DNA of 64,000 bases from Duganella guangzhouensis. GTDB lineage: Bacteria; Pseudomonadota; Gammaproteobacteria; Burkholderiales; Burkholderiaceae_D. The notes under the pieces were generated by a model. The model was not told the origin of the DNA. It was given only the letters and a program-made list of their open reading frames with translations, and searched no databases. How positions within the stretch are numbered: the first letter of the stretch is position 1; the number at the start of each line of letters is the position of its first letter. Of the stretch, positions 36,384 through 45,335 are shown piece after piece. Position numbers and translations under genes: made by a program. The DNA lies in contig NZ_WKJK01000003.1 in the NCBI RefSeq assembly GCF_009674535.1, positions 372,001 to 436,000 on the forward strand. The letters are read 5' to 3'.

Positions 36384-37334
36384 ATGCCGAATACCACGCC
36401 ATCCGCCCGTTATGATTTACCCTGGAAAGCTGCGATAGCGCACGCCCTGCAGGACTTCATGGCCTTCTTCTTTGCCGAACTCAGCACTGAGATCGACTGG
36501 CGCAAGCGACCACGTTTTCGCGACAAGGAACTGGCCGGCATCAGCTACGGCAGCGCTACCGACACCATGGTCGCCGACAAGCTGGTCGAGGTTTTCCTGC
36601 GCGACGGCAGCGTGCGATGGGTGCTTATCCATATCGAAGTACAGGCGCAGCGCAACGCCGCGCTGGCGGAGCGTGTGCACGACTATAACTATCGGATTAC
36701 CAAGGAATACCGGCAACCGGTGGCTAGCCTGGTGCTGCTGGCTGATGAGGATCCCCATTGGCGACCCTGTGAGTTCCATCACCGTGTGCTGGGAACCGTG
36801 ATGGGAATCTCTTTCACCACCGCCAAGCTGCTGGACTTTGCGCCGCGCACTGACGAACTACTGGCATCGCACAATCCCTTCGCGCTGGTCACGCTGGCGC
36901 ACCTGCGTACGCAGCAAGCCCGGCACGATCCAGATCAGCTCGCTGCCGCGAAATGGCAACTGACCAAACTACTGTACCAGCATGGCTGGCATAAAACGCG
37001 CATAATCGTTTTGTTCAAAGTGATCAACTGGATGATGGCCTTGCCCGAGCAGTATCAGCAGCATTACTGGCAAGCTGTACTAACGTTGGAGAAGGAGCAA
37101 AAAATGGAATTGCTACCCCCGTTTTTTCAAGACATGGTTGATGAAGGCGTGGAAAAAGGCCGCAAGGAAGGTGCTCTGGCGATACTGGAACGGCAACTCG
37201 TGCGCCGCTTCGGACCACTGTCGGAAACTGTCCGCGCCAAACTAGTAAAGGCGAGCTTGCCGCAACTGGAAGTCTGGGCAGACGCCCTTCCAGAAGCGAC
37301 ATCACTCCATGAGCTGCTCACGCCTCGGGAATGA
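36384..37334 (+). CDS. Rpn-family PD-(D/E)XK nuclease / transposase-like protein with DUF4351 end
   Basis: The 316-residue protein belongs by pattern to the Rpn/YhgA-like group, which in E. coli promote recombination. The N-terminal half has DFMAFFFAELSTEIDW and then ADKLVEVFLRDGSVRWVLIH followed by IEVQAQR, where the E-x-Q element is the nuclease core. The C-terminal 60 residues (GALAILERQLVRRFGPL onwards) match DUF4351. Despite old annotations it is not part of a transposon here: no terminal repeats or transposase partners are seen. Such genes are often strain-variable. Confidence 0.85.
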   Translation: MPNTTPSARYDLPWKAAIAHALQDFMAFFFAELSTEIDWRKRPRFRDKELAGISYGSATDTMVADKLVEVFLRDGSVRWVLIHIEVQAQRNAALAERVHDYNYRITKEYRQPVASLVLLADEDPHWRPCEFHHRVLGTVMGISFTTAKLLDFAPRTDELLASHNPFALVTLAHLRTQQARHDPDQLAAAKWQLTKLLYQHGWHKTRIIVLFKVINWMMALPEQYQQHYWQAVLTLEKEQKMELLPPFFQDMVDEGVEKGRKEGALAILERQLVRRFGPLSETVRAKLVKASLPQLEVWADALPEATSLHELLTPRE

Positions 37335-37429
37335 GCCGATTTTGTTCAGCATCTGATTGCGGAACACGTTGTGCGAATCCGGTCGTTGCAGCGTGAAGCG
37401 CCCAGCCCCGACTGAGCGCCCTTGCTGCC

Positions 37430-38380
37430 TTACTTAACCTCCGTCAGCAGCGGCTGACCGGCGAAGTGGGCGCGCAGATTGTCCAGCGTCAGCTGCCCCA
37501 TGGCGTGGCGGGTCTCCACCGTCAGACTGCCGATGTGCGGCGTCAGGACCACATTATCCAGCTCTCGCAGCGCGGCCGGCACGTTCGGCTCGTCGGCAAA
37601 CACATCCAGCGCGGCGGCGCCCAAACGACCGCTGTTCAGCGCCGCGATCAGGGCCGGCTCATCCACCAACGCACCGCGCGCGATATTCACCAGCGTGCCT
37701 TGCGGCCCCAGCGCTTCCAGTACCCCGGCATTGACCACATTGCGGGTGGCGGCGGTGGCCGGCGCACTCAGCACCAGATAATCGCTTTCCTGCGCCAGTG
37801 CCAGCAGCGACTCGGCGCGCCGCACCGTCACGCCATCAATCGCGCGTGGCTGGAAATAGCGCAGCTCCATGCCCAGCGCCTGCAGCCGGCTGGCAATCGC
37901 CTGGCCAATCCGGCCATAACCAAAGATACCGGCCACCTTGCCACGCAGATTGCGCGCCGGCGCCAGCGGCTTGCCGGCGGCCCAGCTGCCATCCCGCACA
38001 AAACGGTCCATCGCCGGCAGCCGGCGCGCGGCCGACAACAGCAGCAGCACGGTCAAATCCGCCACATCGTCGGTCAGCACGCCGGGCGTATTAGTGACCG
38101 GAATGCCACGCGCGCGCAACGGCTCGAGGTCGACCTTGTCATAGCCAACGCTGCCGACTACGACGATTTCCAGCTTGGGCAGGCGGGCGATGGTGGCGGC
38201 ATCGATGCCGATCGCGCCCACGGTCCAGACCGCGCTGATGCGCGGCGCCACGCTGTCGATAAACGCCAGCTTCTCGGCGGCGCCGGCCTTCGGAACGTGG
38301 TGACAAACAAACTCGCGCTCCAGCTGTTCCATCACGACGGCGGACGGACTGGAAGCAAATACAAGAATTTCAGGCTTCAT
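37430..38380 (-). CDS. D-isomer-specific 2-hydroxyacid dehydrogenase (glyoxylate/hydroxypyruvate reductase type)
   Basis: This NAD(P)-dependent enzyme of 316 residues reduces glyoxylate or hydroxypyruvate, or oxidises the matching D-hydroxyacid. The nucleotide site is GIFGYGRIGQAIA; the catalytic Arg is in NIARGALVDE, Glu in DVFADEPNVP and His in LTPHIGSLT. The start at 38380 has GGAT eight bases upstream; an ATG four codons earlier has no ribosome site. It is divergent from the GGDEF-EAL gene. Confidence 0.92.
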   Translation of the reverse strand: MKPEILVFASSPSAVVMEQLEREFVCHHVPKAGAAEKLAFIDSVAPRISAVWTVGAIGIDAATIARLPKLEIVVVGSVGYDKVDLEPLRARGIPVTNTPGVLTDDVADLTVLLLLSAARRLPAMDRFVRDGSWAAGKPLAPARNLRGKVAGIFGYGRIGQAIASRLQALGMELRYFQPRAIDGVTVRRAESLLALAQESDYLVLSAPATAATRNVVNAGVLEALGPQGTLVNIARGALVDEPALIAALNSGRLGAAALDVFADEPNVPAALRELDNVVLTPHIGSLTVETRHAMGQLTLDNLRAHFAGQPLLTEVK

Positions 38381-38498
38381 GCGGTGATCCATTGAAAATA
38401 TGGGTTTCTAGTGTAGCCGCGCCTCGATACCCAGCTTCAACCACGGATTCATCTCAGTTTTTCCCTGAATTCAAGAATCGACTGTTCCGTGCGCTTGT

Positions 38499-38510
38499 TT
38501 CCAGCTGGAA
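38499..38510. promoter_or_regulatory. 12-bp palindrome upstream of the GGDEF-EAL gene
   Basis: TTCCAGCTGGAA is a perfect palindrome 44 bases before the likely start at 38554. AT-rich CATATACT follows at 38519-38526 and may be a -10 region. It is a candidate operator only. Confidence 0.3.
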
Positions 38511-38553
38511 CCGTTTATCATATACTTCGTGTTTATACGCCAAAGTTGCGACC

Positions 38554-41004
38554 ATGCCTGAAAGTAGAGAAAACACCGACCTCATGTATCGACTGCTGGT
38601 GCAGAGCGTGGTCGACTACGCGATCTACATGCTGACGCCGGACGGCATCGTGTCGAACTGGAATGCCGGCGCCCAGCGCGCCAAGGGTTATCGCGCCGAG
38701 GAAATCGTCGGCCAGCATTTTTCCCGCTTCTATACCGAGGACGACATCGCGGCCGAGCTGCCGGCGCGCAATCTCGCCATCGCGCTGAAAACCGGCCGCT
38801 TCGAGGACCAGGGCTGGCGCGTGCGCAAGGACGGCAGCACCTTCTGGGCGCATGTGGTGATCGACGCGGTGCGCGACGATAGCGGCCACATCGTCGGCTT
38901 TGCCAAGATCACGCGCGACGACTCGGCCCGCCACGCCGCCGAGCTGGCGCAGCGCGAACAGGAGCGCCGCTTCCGCTACCTGGTGCAGGGCGTGACCGAC
39001 TACGCCATCTACATGCTCGACCCGAGCGGCCACATCGTCAACTGGAACGCCGGCGCTCAGCGCGCCAAGGGCTATGCGGGCGAGGAAATCATCGGCCGCC
39101 ATTTCTCGGTGTTTTATACGCCCGAGGATCGCGCCAGCGGCCTACCGCAGCTCGCGCTGGACACCGCCCGCAATGAGCGCCGCTTCGAGGCAGAGGGCTG
39201 GCGCGTGCGCAAAGACGGCTCGCAATTCTGGACCAATGTAGTGATCGACGCCATCCACGACGACGATGGCAGCCTGCTCGGTTTTGCCAAGATCACGCGC
39301 GACATCACCGACCGCCGGCAGCAGGAATTGCAGTTGGCATCGCTGCTGCAATTCCTGGATTCGGTGATCTCCAACATACCTGCCAGCGTGCTGGCCAAAC
39401 ATGCCGCCAGCGATGAAATCCTGCTGGCCAACAGCCATGCCCAGGCGCTGTTTTCGCCCACCAATAGCACGCTGAAAGGTCGCCAGGCGCGCGAGTGCCT
39501 GAGCCCGGAAATTGCCGACTACATCGAGCGCCAGATCGCCAGCCACGGCAGCAAGGACGCGCAGCACGACAACGCCACGCTAATCAACACCGCCGCCGGG
39601 CCACGCCATCTGCGCAGCCGCACCGTGCACGGCAAGCTGCCGAACGACGAAGGCGACTACGTGCTGGTGATTACCGAGGACGTGACGCAGGAGCTGGCGG
39701 CCTACGCCAAGATCCATCACATGGCGCATCACGACGGCCTGACCAATCTGCCCAACCGCACCCATCTGAACGAGCGGCTGGAAAGCGCGCTGCAAGGCAG
39801 TGTCAGCGGCGAGTTCGACGTCGCCCTGCTGTGCCTGGATCTGGACAACTTCAAAAGCATCAACGACACCTTCGGCCATGGCTTCGGCGACAAAATCCTG
39901 CTGGAACTGGCCAAGCGCCTGCGCGCCTCGCTACGCAGCGGCGACACCCTGGCACGGCTCGGCGGCGACGAATTCGCCGTGATCCTGCCGCAGGTGCGCA
40001 ATATGCAGGAAGCCAAACATGCCGCGCAGCGCCTGCTGGACGCGGTGGCACCGGCCTTCATGGTCGACGAGCAGAGCTTCGCGGTCGGCATCAGCATCGG
40101 CATCGCGCTGTCGTCGCGGGCGGAGAGCTCGGCCGAGCAATTACTGCGCTTTGGCGACCTGGCGCTGTACGAGGCCAAGCGCACCGGCCGTAACCGATTC
40201 GAACTGTTCCGTCCCGAGCTGGAAACCGAAGCGCTGCAGCGGCGCCAGGTGGAAGTCGACCTGCGTCACGCGCTGGACCATGGCGAGCTGGAAATGCACT
40301 ACCAGCCGGTGGTGGCCCAACAGGGCGACCGCATCGTCGGCTACGAAGCACTGATGCGATGGCAGCATCCGCTCAGGGGTCAGATTCCGCCGCTGGACTT
40401 CATTCCGATTGCCGAGGAAACCGGCCTGATCCATGAGCTGGGCGCGCTCGCGCTGCAGCTGGCTTGCCAGGAGGCGGTCGGCTGGCCGGAGCAGCAGTCG
40501 GTCGCGGTCAACCTGTCGCCGGTGCAATTCAGCAGTGGCGATCTGGTCAAGACCGTGGCGCAGGCGCTGGTCACCACCGGCCTGGCGCCGCACCGGCTGG
40601 AGCTGGAAATCACCGAATCGGTATTGCTGGACAATACCGATGGCAATATCAACGTGCTGCGCGCGCTGAAGCAACTGGGCGTGCGGATTGCGCTGGACGA
40701 CTTCGGCACCGGCTACTCCTCGCTCAGCTACCTGCGCTCGTTCGCCTTCGACAAGATCAAGATCGACCGCTCGTTTGTGCGCGACATCAACCACAGCCGC
40801 GAAGCGCTGTCCATCATCCGCGCCATCACCGGCCTCAGCAGCAGCCTGCTAATGGAAATCACCGCCGAGGGCGTGGAAACCGAAGAACAGTTCCTGCGTC
40901 TGCAGGCCGAAGGTTGCTCGCACTACCAAGGCTACCTGTTCGGCCGCCCGCAGTCCGCCCAAACGCTAGTCAAGAAATTGCCGCCGTTGCGCTCTATAAG
41001 CTAG
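38554..41004 (+). CDS. PAS-PAS-PAS-GGDEF-EAL cyclic-di-GMP turnover protein
   Basis: The 816-residue cytoplasmic protein has two near-identical PAS domains (about 10-125 and 135-250, both with DYAIYML, NWNAGAQRAKGY and GWRVRKDGS), a third divergent PAS-like segment to about 380, then GGDEF and EAL domains. The cyclase site GGDEF is intact and has an RSGD inhibitory site five residues before it. The EAL domain keeps EALMRWQHP, DDFGTGYSSL and QGYLFGRP, so both making and breaking of c-di-GMP are possible. The start at MPESRENTD was chosen over a longer frame reaching 38392, which would run through the likely promoter. No membrane helices are seen. Confidence 0.93.
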   Translation: MPESRENTDLMYRLLVQSVVDYAIYMLTPDGIVSNWNAGAQRAKGYRAEEIVGQHFSRFYTEDDIAAELPARNLAIALKTGRFEDQGWRVRKDGSTFWAHVVIDAVRDDSGHIVGFAKITRDDSARHAAELAQREQERRFRYLVQGVTDYAIYMLDPSGHIVNWNAGAQRAKGYAGEEIIGRHFSVFYTPEDRASGLPQLALDTARNERRFEAEGWRVRKDGSQFWTNVVIDAIHDDDGSLLGFAKITRDITDRRQQELQLASLLQFLDSVISNIPASVLAKHAASDEILLANSHAQALFSPTNSTLKGRQARECLSPEIADYIERQIASHGSKDAQHDNATLINTAAGPRHLRSRTVHGKLPNDEGDYVLVITEDVTQELAAYAKIHHMAHHDGLTNLPNRTHLNERLESALQGSVSGEFDVALLCLDLDNFKSINDTFGHGFGDKILLELAKRLRASLRSGDTLARLGGDEFAVILPQVRNMQEAKHAAQRLLDAVAPAFMVDEQSFAVGISIGIALSSRAESSAEQLLRFGDLALYEAKRTGRNRFELFRPELETEALQRRQVEVDLRHALDHGELEMHYQPVVAQQGDRIVGYEALMRWQHPLRGQIPPLDFIPIAEETGLIHELGALALQLACQEAVGWPEQQSVAVNLSPVQFSSGDLVKTVAQALVTTGLAPHRLELEITESVLLDNTDGNINVLRALKQLGVRIALDDFGTGYSSLSYLRSFAFDKIKIDRSFVRDINHSREALSIIRAITGLSSSLLMEITAEGVETEEQFLRLQAEGCSHYQGYLFGRPQSAQTLVKKLPPLRSIS

Positions 41005-41062
41005 CACCGAGAAAGCTTTACCCTTCTCCGCTTGTTATGATGGATGGACTAGTGCACAATTA

Positions 41063-41075
41063 AATCAATCTGATT
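41063..41075. promoter_or_regulatory. candidate VapB autoregulatory operator
   Basis: AATCAATCTGATT is an inverted repeat (AATCA/TGATT) with a 3-base centre. It lies just before the AGGAG ribosome site of vapB. Antitoxins of this class repress their own operon through such short palindromes; binding here is inferred. Confidence 0.4.
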
Positions 41076-41086
41076 CAGGAGTTTCC

Positions 41087-41284
41087 ATGAGAACGACTGT
41101 CACAATCGATGATGATCTGTACAGAGAAGCGCTGGAAGTGGCGGACCCGTCCATGGATAAATCAGATCTCTTTCGGGTGGCCGTCCAAACCTTTGTGCAA
41201 GTACGGGCAGCACAGCGCCTCGCAGCGTTAGGTGGAAAAGCACCAGAGATGAAAGATATTCCCCGTCGCACGGCAGAATCGTGA
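41087..41284 (+). CDS. vapB: VapB-type antitoxin
   Basis: This 65-residue antitoxin begins with a ribbon-helix-helix-like MRTTVTIDDDLYREALEV and continues DKSDLFRVAVQTFVQVRAA, with a short C-terminal arm expected to wrap around the toxin. It binds operator DNA through its N-terminus and neutralises VapC. AGGAG is six bases before the ATG. Its stop overlaps the GTG start of the toxin gene. The pair follows the GGDEF-EAL gene but is probably separately transcribed. Confidence 0.88.
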   Translation: MRTTVTIDDDLYREALEVADPSMDKSDLFRVAVQTFVQVRAAQRLAALGGKAPEMKDIPRRTAES

Positions 41285-41667
41285 AGCATGGCGTACTGGT
41301 CGATACATCCGTGTGGGTTGACCACTTCAGAAACCATAACCAGACACTGGATTCGCTTCTCCATCAAAATCGGGTGCTTGTACACCCTTTGGTAATCGGA
41401 GAGATTGCCTGCGGTACGCCTCCTGCGCCCAGGGCACAAACATTAAATGACTTGAGTCGGCTTCCTGCCACGGCACAAGCAAGCCTCAGCGATACGATAG
41501 CGCTGATCGATCGCGAAGCGTTGTATGGTGCCGGCTGCGGACTAATTGACATGCTGCTGCTGGCATCAACGTTGATTACCCCTGGTGCTCGACTGTGGAC
41601 GCTAGATAAGCATTTGGCTTCAATAGCAAAGCGGTTAAATGTGTCAGAAGCTATCAAGGTTCCTTAA
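41281..41667 (+). CDS. vapC: VapC-type PIN-domain ribonuclease toxin
   Basis: This PIN-domain toxin has 128 residues and is predicted to cleave tRNA or other RNA with Mg2+. Acidic active-site residues are visible: Asp in VLVDTSVWVDHF, Glu in VIGEIACG, Asp in GLIDMLLLAS and Asp in LWTLDKHL. The start is GTG, overlapping the antitoxin stop as GTGA, which ties toxin to antitoxin translation. Its last 14 bases overlap the convergent TPR gene. All key residues are present, so it is likely functional. Confidence 0.9.
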   Translation: MKHGVLVDTSVWVDHFRNHNQTLDSLLHQNRVLVHPLVIGEIACGTPPAPRAQTLNDLSRLPATAQASLSDTIALIDREALYGAGCGLIDMLLLASTLITPGARLWTLDKHLASIAKRLNVSEAIKVP

Positions 41668-43258
41668 TTTGCTGACGCCAAAGTTCAATTAAAGAGCCTG
41701 CGACTTTGTGCACCACATCGTTCCAATTACCTTCGGTCTGTTGGCGGAAGATGCGGATGGAGGCGTACCAGGGTGTGGTCGTGCCGGTTTGCCGCCAACG
41801 CCATTCGCTGGAGCGGCGCAGCAGTAGCCAGCATGGCTTGCCCAGCGCGCCAGCCAGGTGGGCGACGGCGGTGTCGACGGTGATGATCAGATCCAACTGC
41901 GACATCAGTGCGGCGGTGTCGGCCAGGGTCTCCAGCCCTTGGCGGATGGCGGCGAAATTTGGCCATGCGGCCAGCAATTCATCCTCGGTGCCTGAATACG
42001 TCTGTTGAAGGCAAATGAACTGGGCGTCCAGCGCAGCCAGAGGGGCGAGCGCGGCCAGCGGGATGTCCCGCGTCGGATTGTAGGCGCGCGCGGCGCCAGC
42101 CTTGCGGCCTGCCCAGCACAAGCCGATGCGCGGCGCCCGATGTGGCTGCGGCTGCGGCCACGCGCCAAGCTGGGCTTGCCATGCCTGGCCGCGCGCGGCG
42201 TCGGCGCTCACATAGGGCTGATCGCTCAGCTGTTCGTCGCGGGTGATGCCCAGCACAAGCGGCAAGCTCATTAAAGGACAATGGCTGTCGTGCGGTGGCG
42301 GCGGCTCTGCGTCGCTCAAGATGGTAATGCGCGGGTCCAGTGTGGACAGCAAGCCGTGCAAGACCGCCGGCGCGCGCACCACCACCCTGCCCGCCCGCTC
42401 CACCACGCGCGGAATGAAACGGGCAAATTGAATCGCGTCGCCCAGCCCCTGCTCCGCCCACAACAGCACAGTGTGGCCCGGCTGGCCCGACCATTGCGGC
42501 TGCGCGCTGGCCAATCGGGTCGGCGCCAATTGCGCGGTTTGCCAGCGCCATTCGTACATGCGCCAGCCTTCGGCATGCTCGCCCCTCGCCAGCAGGCAGT
42601 GCGCGATTTCAAGCCAGGCTTCGGCAAATTCCGGCACGATCGCCACCGCACGCCGGTACGAATCGATCGCGTCGCCGAGGCGGCCCAGCTTCTGCAGCGC
42701 ATTGCCACGGTTGTACCAAGCCAGCGCATTATCGCGGCCCAAGTCAAGCAGGTGCTCGTAGGCGGCGACGGCATCGGCGTGGCGGCCCGATTCGCACAGG
42801 ATGTTGGCGCGCGCCATATGCGTGGCGCCATCGTTCGCGCCGAGCCGCAGCGCGCGCTCATAGTCGGCCAGCGCGGCGGCTGAGTCCAGCGCCTGTTCAT
42901 GCACCTTGGCACGCTGCACGTAGGCGGCGGCATCTTGTCCATCAGCGCTCAGCCGCGCACTGATGCTGGCCATGGCGGCATCAAAGATAACGGTAAAGCC
43001 CGCCTCCACGTCAGGCAAATGCACCAACCGGCGCACATAGTTCAGATCGGCCAGCGCATCATCGTAGCGCTGCATATCGGCCAGCAGTCGGGCACGCGCC
43101 ACGCGACACGGGAAAAATGCCGGGGCCAGCCGCACGCCTTCGTCGAGGCAGGCCAGCGCATCCTGCGATCTCTTGCTGTGGGTATGTTCTATGCTCTGAC
43201 ACATCAGGCCGACGATGGTGTCGACGTCGGCCTGCGCGGAATGGGTGGCGATTGCCAT
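41654..43258 (-). CDS. TPR protein with GT9-like glycosyltransferase domain
   Basis: The 534-residue protein has tetratricopeptide repeats from about 30 to 235 (ALADYERALRLGANDGATHM, AVAAYEHLLDLGRDNALAWY, AIDSYRRAVAIVPEFAEAW). A domain from about 260 to 525 follows, with LLWAEQGLGDAIQFARFIP, IGLCWAGRK and ITVDTAVAHLAGALGKPCW, the pattern of TPR-linked heptosyltransferase-like (GT9) proteins. It may glycosylate a surface protein or polysaccharide. No signal peptide is present. Neighbours give no further clue. The end overlaps vapC by 14 bases. Confidence 0.85.
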   Translation of the reverse strand: MAIATHSAQADVDTIVGLMCQSIEHTHSKRSQDALACLDEGVRLAPAFFPCRVARARLLADMQRYDDALADLNYVRRLVHLPDVEAGFTVIFDAAMASISARLSADGQDAAAYVQRAKVHEQALDSAAALADYERALRLGANDGATHMARANILCESGRHADAVAAYEHLLDLGRDNALAWYNRGNALQKLGRLGDAIDSYRRAVAIVPEFAEAWLEIAHCLLARGEHAEGWRMYEWRWQTAQLAPTRLASAQPQWSGQPGHTVLLWAEQGLGDAIQFARFIPRVVERAGRVVVRAPAVLHGLLSTLDPRITILSDAEPPPPHDSHCPLMSLPLVLGITRDEQLSDQPYVSADAARGQAWQAQLGAWPQPQPHRAPRIGLCWAGRKAGAARAYNPTRDIPLAALAPLAALDAQFICLQQTYSGTEDELLAAWPNFAAIRQGLETLADTAALMSQLDLIITVDTAVAHLAGALGKPCWLLLRRSSEWRWRQTGTTTPWYASIRIFRQQTEGNWNDVVHKVAGSLIELWRQQIKEP

Positions 43259-43345
43259 AGAGGATTAGCTGCTGTTTACCTCCCTCCCACTGTACCCATC
43301 GAAATGTTAAGTTAACCACTGGTACGGTAAAGTCTTGTAAAAGTC

Positions 43346-44305
43346 TCAGTACGAATGCGATATGCCGACGCCGAACGAGGTGTGGGCGGCCTGCCGGTTG
43401 CCCAGGCTGGCATACAAGATTGTGCGTCGGGACAAGGCGTAATCCGCACCCAGCGACATGAACTGATTGCGCACCCCGTTCAGGCGCTGGAGACCATAGC
43501 CAGCCTTGTACGTGAACACGCCGGCACGATATGTCGCATCCAGCGTCACCGAGCGCGCGATGCTGGCACTGGCGAACTCGCGGCTGTCGTCATAAGCGGC
43601 CATCACCGCCGCCGCACCGAAGGTGTATTTGCCAGCCAAGAACACATCCTTGTCGCCGATGCTGTTGCGCTCGTAGGCCGCCATCGCCGCCACCGCGCCC
43701 TGACCGTATTCCAGCACGGCGGACAACGGCCGCCGCGTGGTACCAGGATCGCGCTCGGGCGAACCGCTCCACCGCACCGTGAAACCAGCCAACGTAGCAG
43801 AATCATAAAAGATACCGTTGTTGATGCGGCCATATTCCGCCGTGCCATTGTTGGCAAACGGATCGCTGGGTGTCAGGTAATGCCAGTACTGCCAGGCCGG
43901 CGACGCGATGCGATTGAAATTGGCCCACGGATCGAACTTCCAATCGTTCGCCCACATCGCCGTCATGGCGCGGCCGACACGCACCGTGCCCCAGGCGCCC
44001 TGCAGACCGATGGTGGATTCGTCGTGCCACAGTGGCTTGTAGCCGGCGCCCTCGCTGCTGCCGGTATCCAGCTCAAACCGGGTGCTGAGCCGGAACACGG
44101 CCTTCACGCCGCCGCCCAGTTCTTCGTAACCCGAGATGGCAACGTTGCTGCGCTGGATAGTGCCGACCTGCGCCACACCGTCAAAGCCGCGATACACGCC
44201 GGTATCGAGCATGCCGCCGATGACGACCGAGGATTGTGCCCACACGGGCGCCGACGCTGTCAGGGCGCCAACGGCCGTGCACAGCAATACGTGATGACTG
44301 CGCAT
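43346..44305 (-). CDS. outer membrane porin, short type
   Basis: This porin has 319 residues, shorter than the roughly 350-390 of most relatives. The signal peptide is MRSHHVLLCTAVGALTASAPVWAQ. SSVVIGGMLDTGVYRGF follows, and then ISGYEELGGGVKAVFRLSTRFELDTG, both standard for the family. The C-terminus is GVGISHSY with the terminal aromatic. GGAG eight bases before 44305 fixes the start; an upstream frame to 44371 has no signal peptide. It is the last gene of the amine-oxidase/ALDH unit, separated from the exporter gene by 127 bases with a small stem-loop. Confidence 0.9.
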   Translation of the reverse strand: MRSHHVLLCTAVGALTASAPVWAQSSVVIGGMLDTGVYRGFDGVAQVGTIQRSNVAISGYEELGGGVKAVFRLSTRFELDTGSSEGAGYKPLWHDESTIGLQGAWGTVRVGRAMTAMWANDWKFDPWANFNRIASPAWQYWHYLTPSDPFANNGTAEYGRINNGIFYDSATLAGFTVRWSGSPERDPGTTRRPLSAVLEYGQGAVAAMAAYERNSIGDKDVFLAGKYTFGAAAVMAAYDDSREFASASIARSVTLDATYRAGVFTYKAGYGLQRLNGVRNQFMSLGADYALSRRTILYASLGNRQAAHTSFGVGISHSY

Positions 44306-44383
44306 GATGAAGTCTCCATTTTTATAGGTATATCGTTGGCCCGGCGCTCTGTGGCGCGTTTTGGTGGGCAAACGGGAGCCTGA

Positions 44384-44400
44384 CCCGGCGCGCAGCCGGG
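44384..44400 (-). other. small stem-loop between exporter and porin genes
   Basis: CCCGGC at 44384-44389 pairs with GCCGGG at 44395-44400 around five bases. It follows the exporter gene stop on the minus strand without a U-run. It may attenuate read-through into the porin gene. Confidence 0.3.
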
Positions 44401-44432
44401 CTTGGCTTAAGTATAGTGCGAATGTGCTCCCT

Positions 44433-45335
44433 TCAGTCCAGCACCGGCACCGCGCGCTTGGCGCGCGTGGCTAGCCAGCACAGAATGGCGCCACCGCACA
44501 CCATCGCCGCGCCCTGCCAGAACGCCATCGACAGCGGTGCCCGCAGCAACAAGGTCGACAGCGCCGCCGACAGCACCGGGATAAAGTACGAGGCACCAGC
44601 CAGCACCGTCACATTGCCGTGCAAGATGCCGACATTCCACGCGCCATAGCCGAAGCCCATGGCCGCCGCCGCCAGAATCAGATAGACAACGGCCTCGCCA
44701 CTGAACGCCATCTGACCGCCGCCCTCCAGCAGGTATTTGACCCACAGCGTCGCGGCGACCAGAATGAAGAACAGCGTCACGCCATTCTTGCCACCGGCGA
44801 TGCGCGCCGTCACCGTGCAATAGCCGGCCCAGATCACCGCGCCGGCAAACGCCAGCCCGTAGCTGAGCGGGTTGTCACGCACGTTGTCCAGCATGCCGGA
44901 CGGATCGAAGCCCTGCGCACCGCCCAGCACCCAGCAAATGCCGGCGATGGACAGCACAAACCCAGGCACAATCAGCAGATTGCTCTTCTGCCGGTTGAAC
45001 AGAATGGCGGCCACGATGGTGAAGGTCGGCCACAGGTAGTTGACCATGCCAACCTCGATCGCCTGGCGCGCCGTGTTGGCATAGCCGATCGACAGCGACA
45101 AGCACAGCTCATACGTCACGAACAACAGGCTGCCCCAAACCAGATAGCGGCGCGGAAAATCCCGCAACTTGACCGGCCCCACCGACAGCAGCAAAAACAC
45201 CGAGGCCACGCTGTACATCATGGCCGCGCCACCAGTCGCGCCCAAATGGTCGCTGACGCTGCGGATCAGGCCGACGATGGAACTCCACAGCACCACCGCC
45301 ACCAGGCCGATCAGGGTAGCCTTGTTGGTCTTCAT
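44433..45335 (-). CDS. DMT-superfamily exporter, YddG-like
   Basis: This inner membrane protein of 300 residues has ten helices. The opening TLIGLVAVVLWSSIVGLIRSV and the repeated EamA halves are clear. GMVNYLWPTFTIVAAILF matches the aromatic amino acid and paraquat exporter YddG. In this unit it may export an excess amine, amino acid or pathway intermediate. The start overlaps the aldehyde dehydrogenase stop as ATGA. Confidence 0.88.
   Translation of the reverse strand: MKTNKATLIGLVAVVLWSSIVGLIRSVSDHLGATGGAAMMYSVASVFLLLSVGPVKLRDFPRRYLVWGSLLFVTYELCLSLSIGYANTARQAIEVGMVNYLWPTFTIVAAILFNRQKSNLLIVPGFVLSIAGICWVLGGAQGFDPSGMLDNVRDNPLSYGLAFAGAVIWAGYCTVTARIAGGKNGVTLFFILVAATLWVKYLLEGGGQMAFSGEAVVYLILAAAAMGFGYGAWNVGILHGNVTVLAGASYFIPVLSAALSTLLLRAPLSMAFWQGAAMVCGGAILCWLATRAKRAVPVLD

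Noticed and set aside
36384-37334. Possible transposon carried by the Rpn-like gene
   Set aside because: No inverted ends, target duplications or partner transposase are seen; the family is now regarded as nucleases.
44384-44400. Intrinsic terminator after the YddG-like gene
   Set aside because: Only six pairs and no U-run, so kept as a weak stem-loop and not called a terminator.
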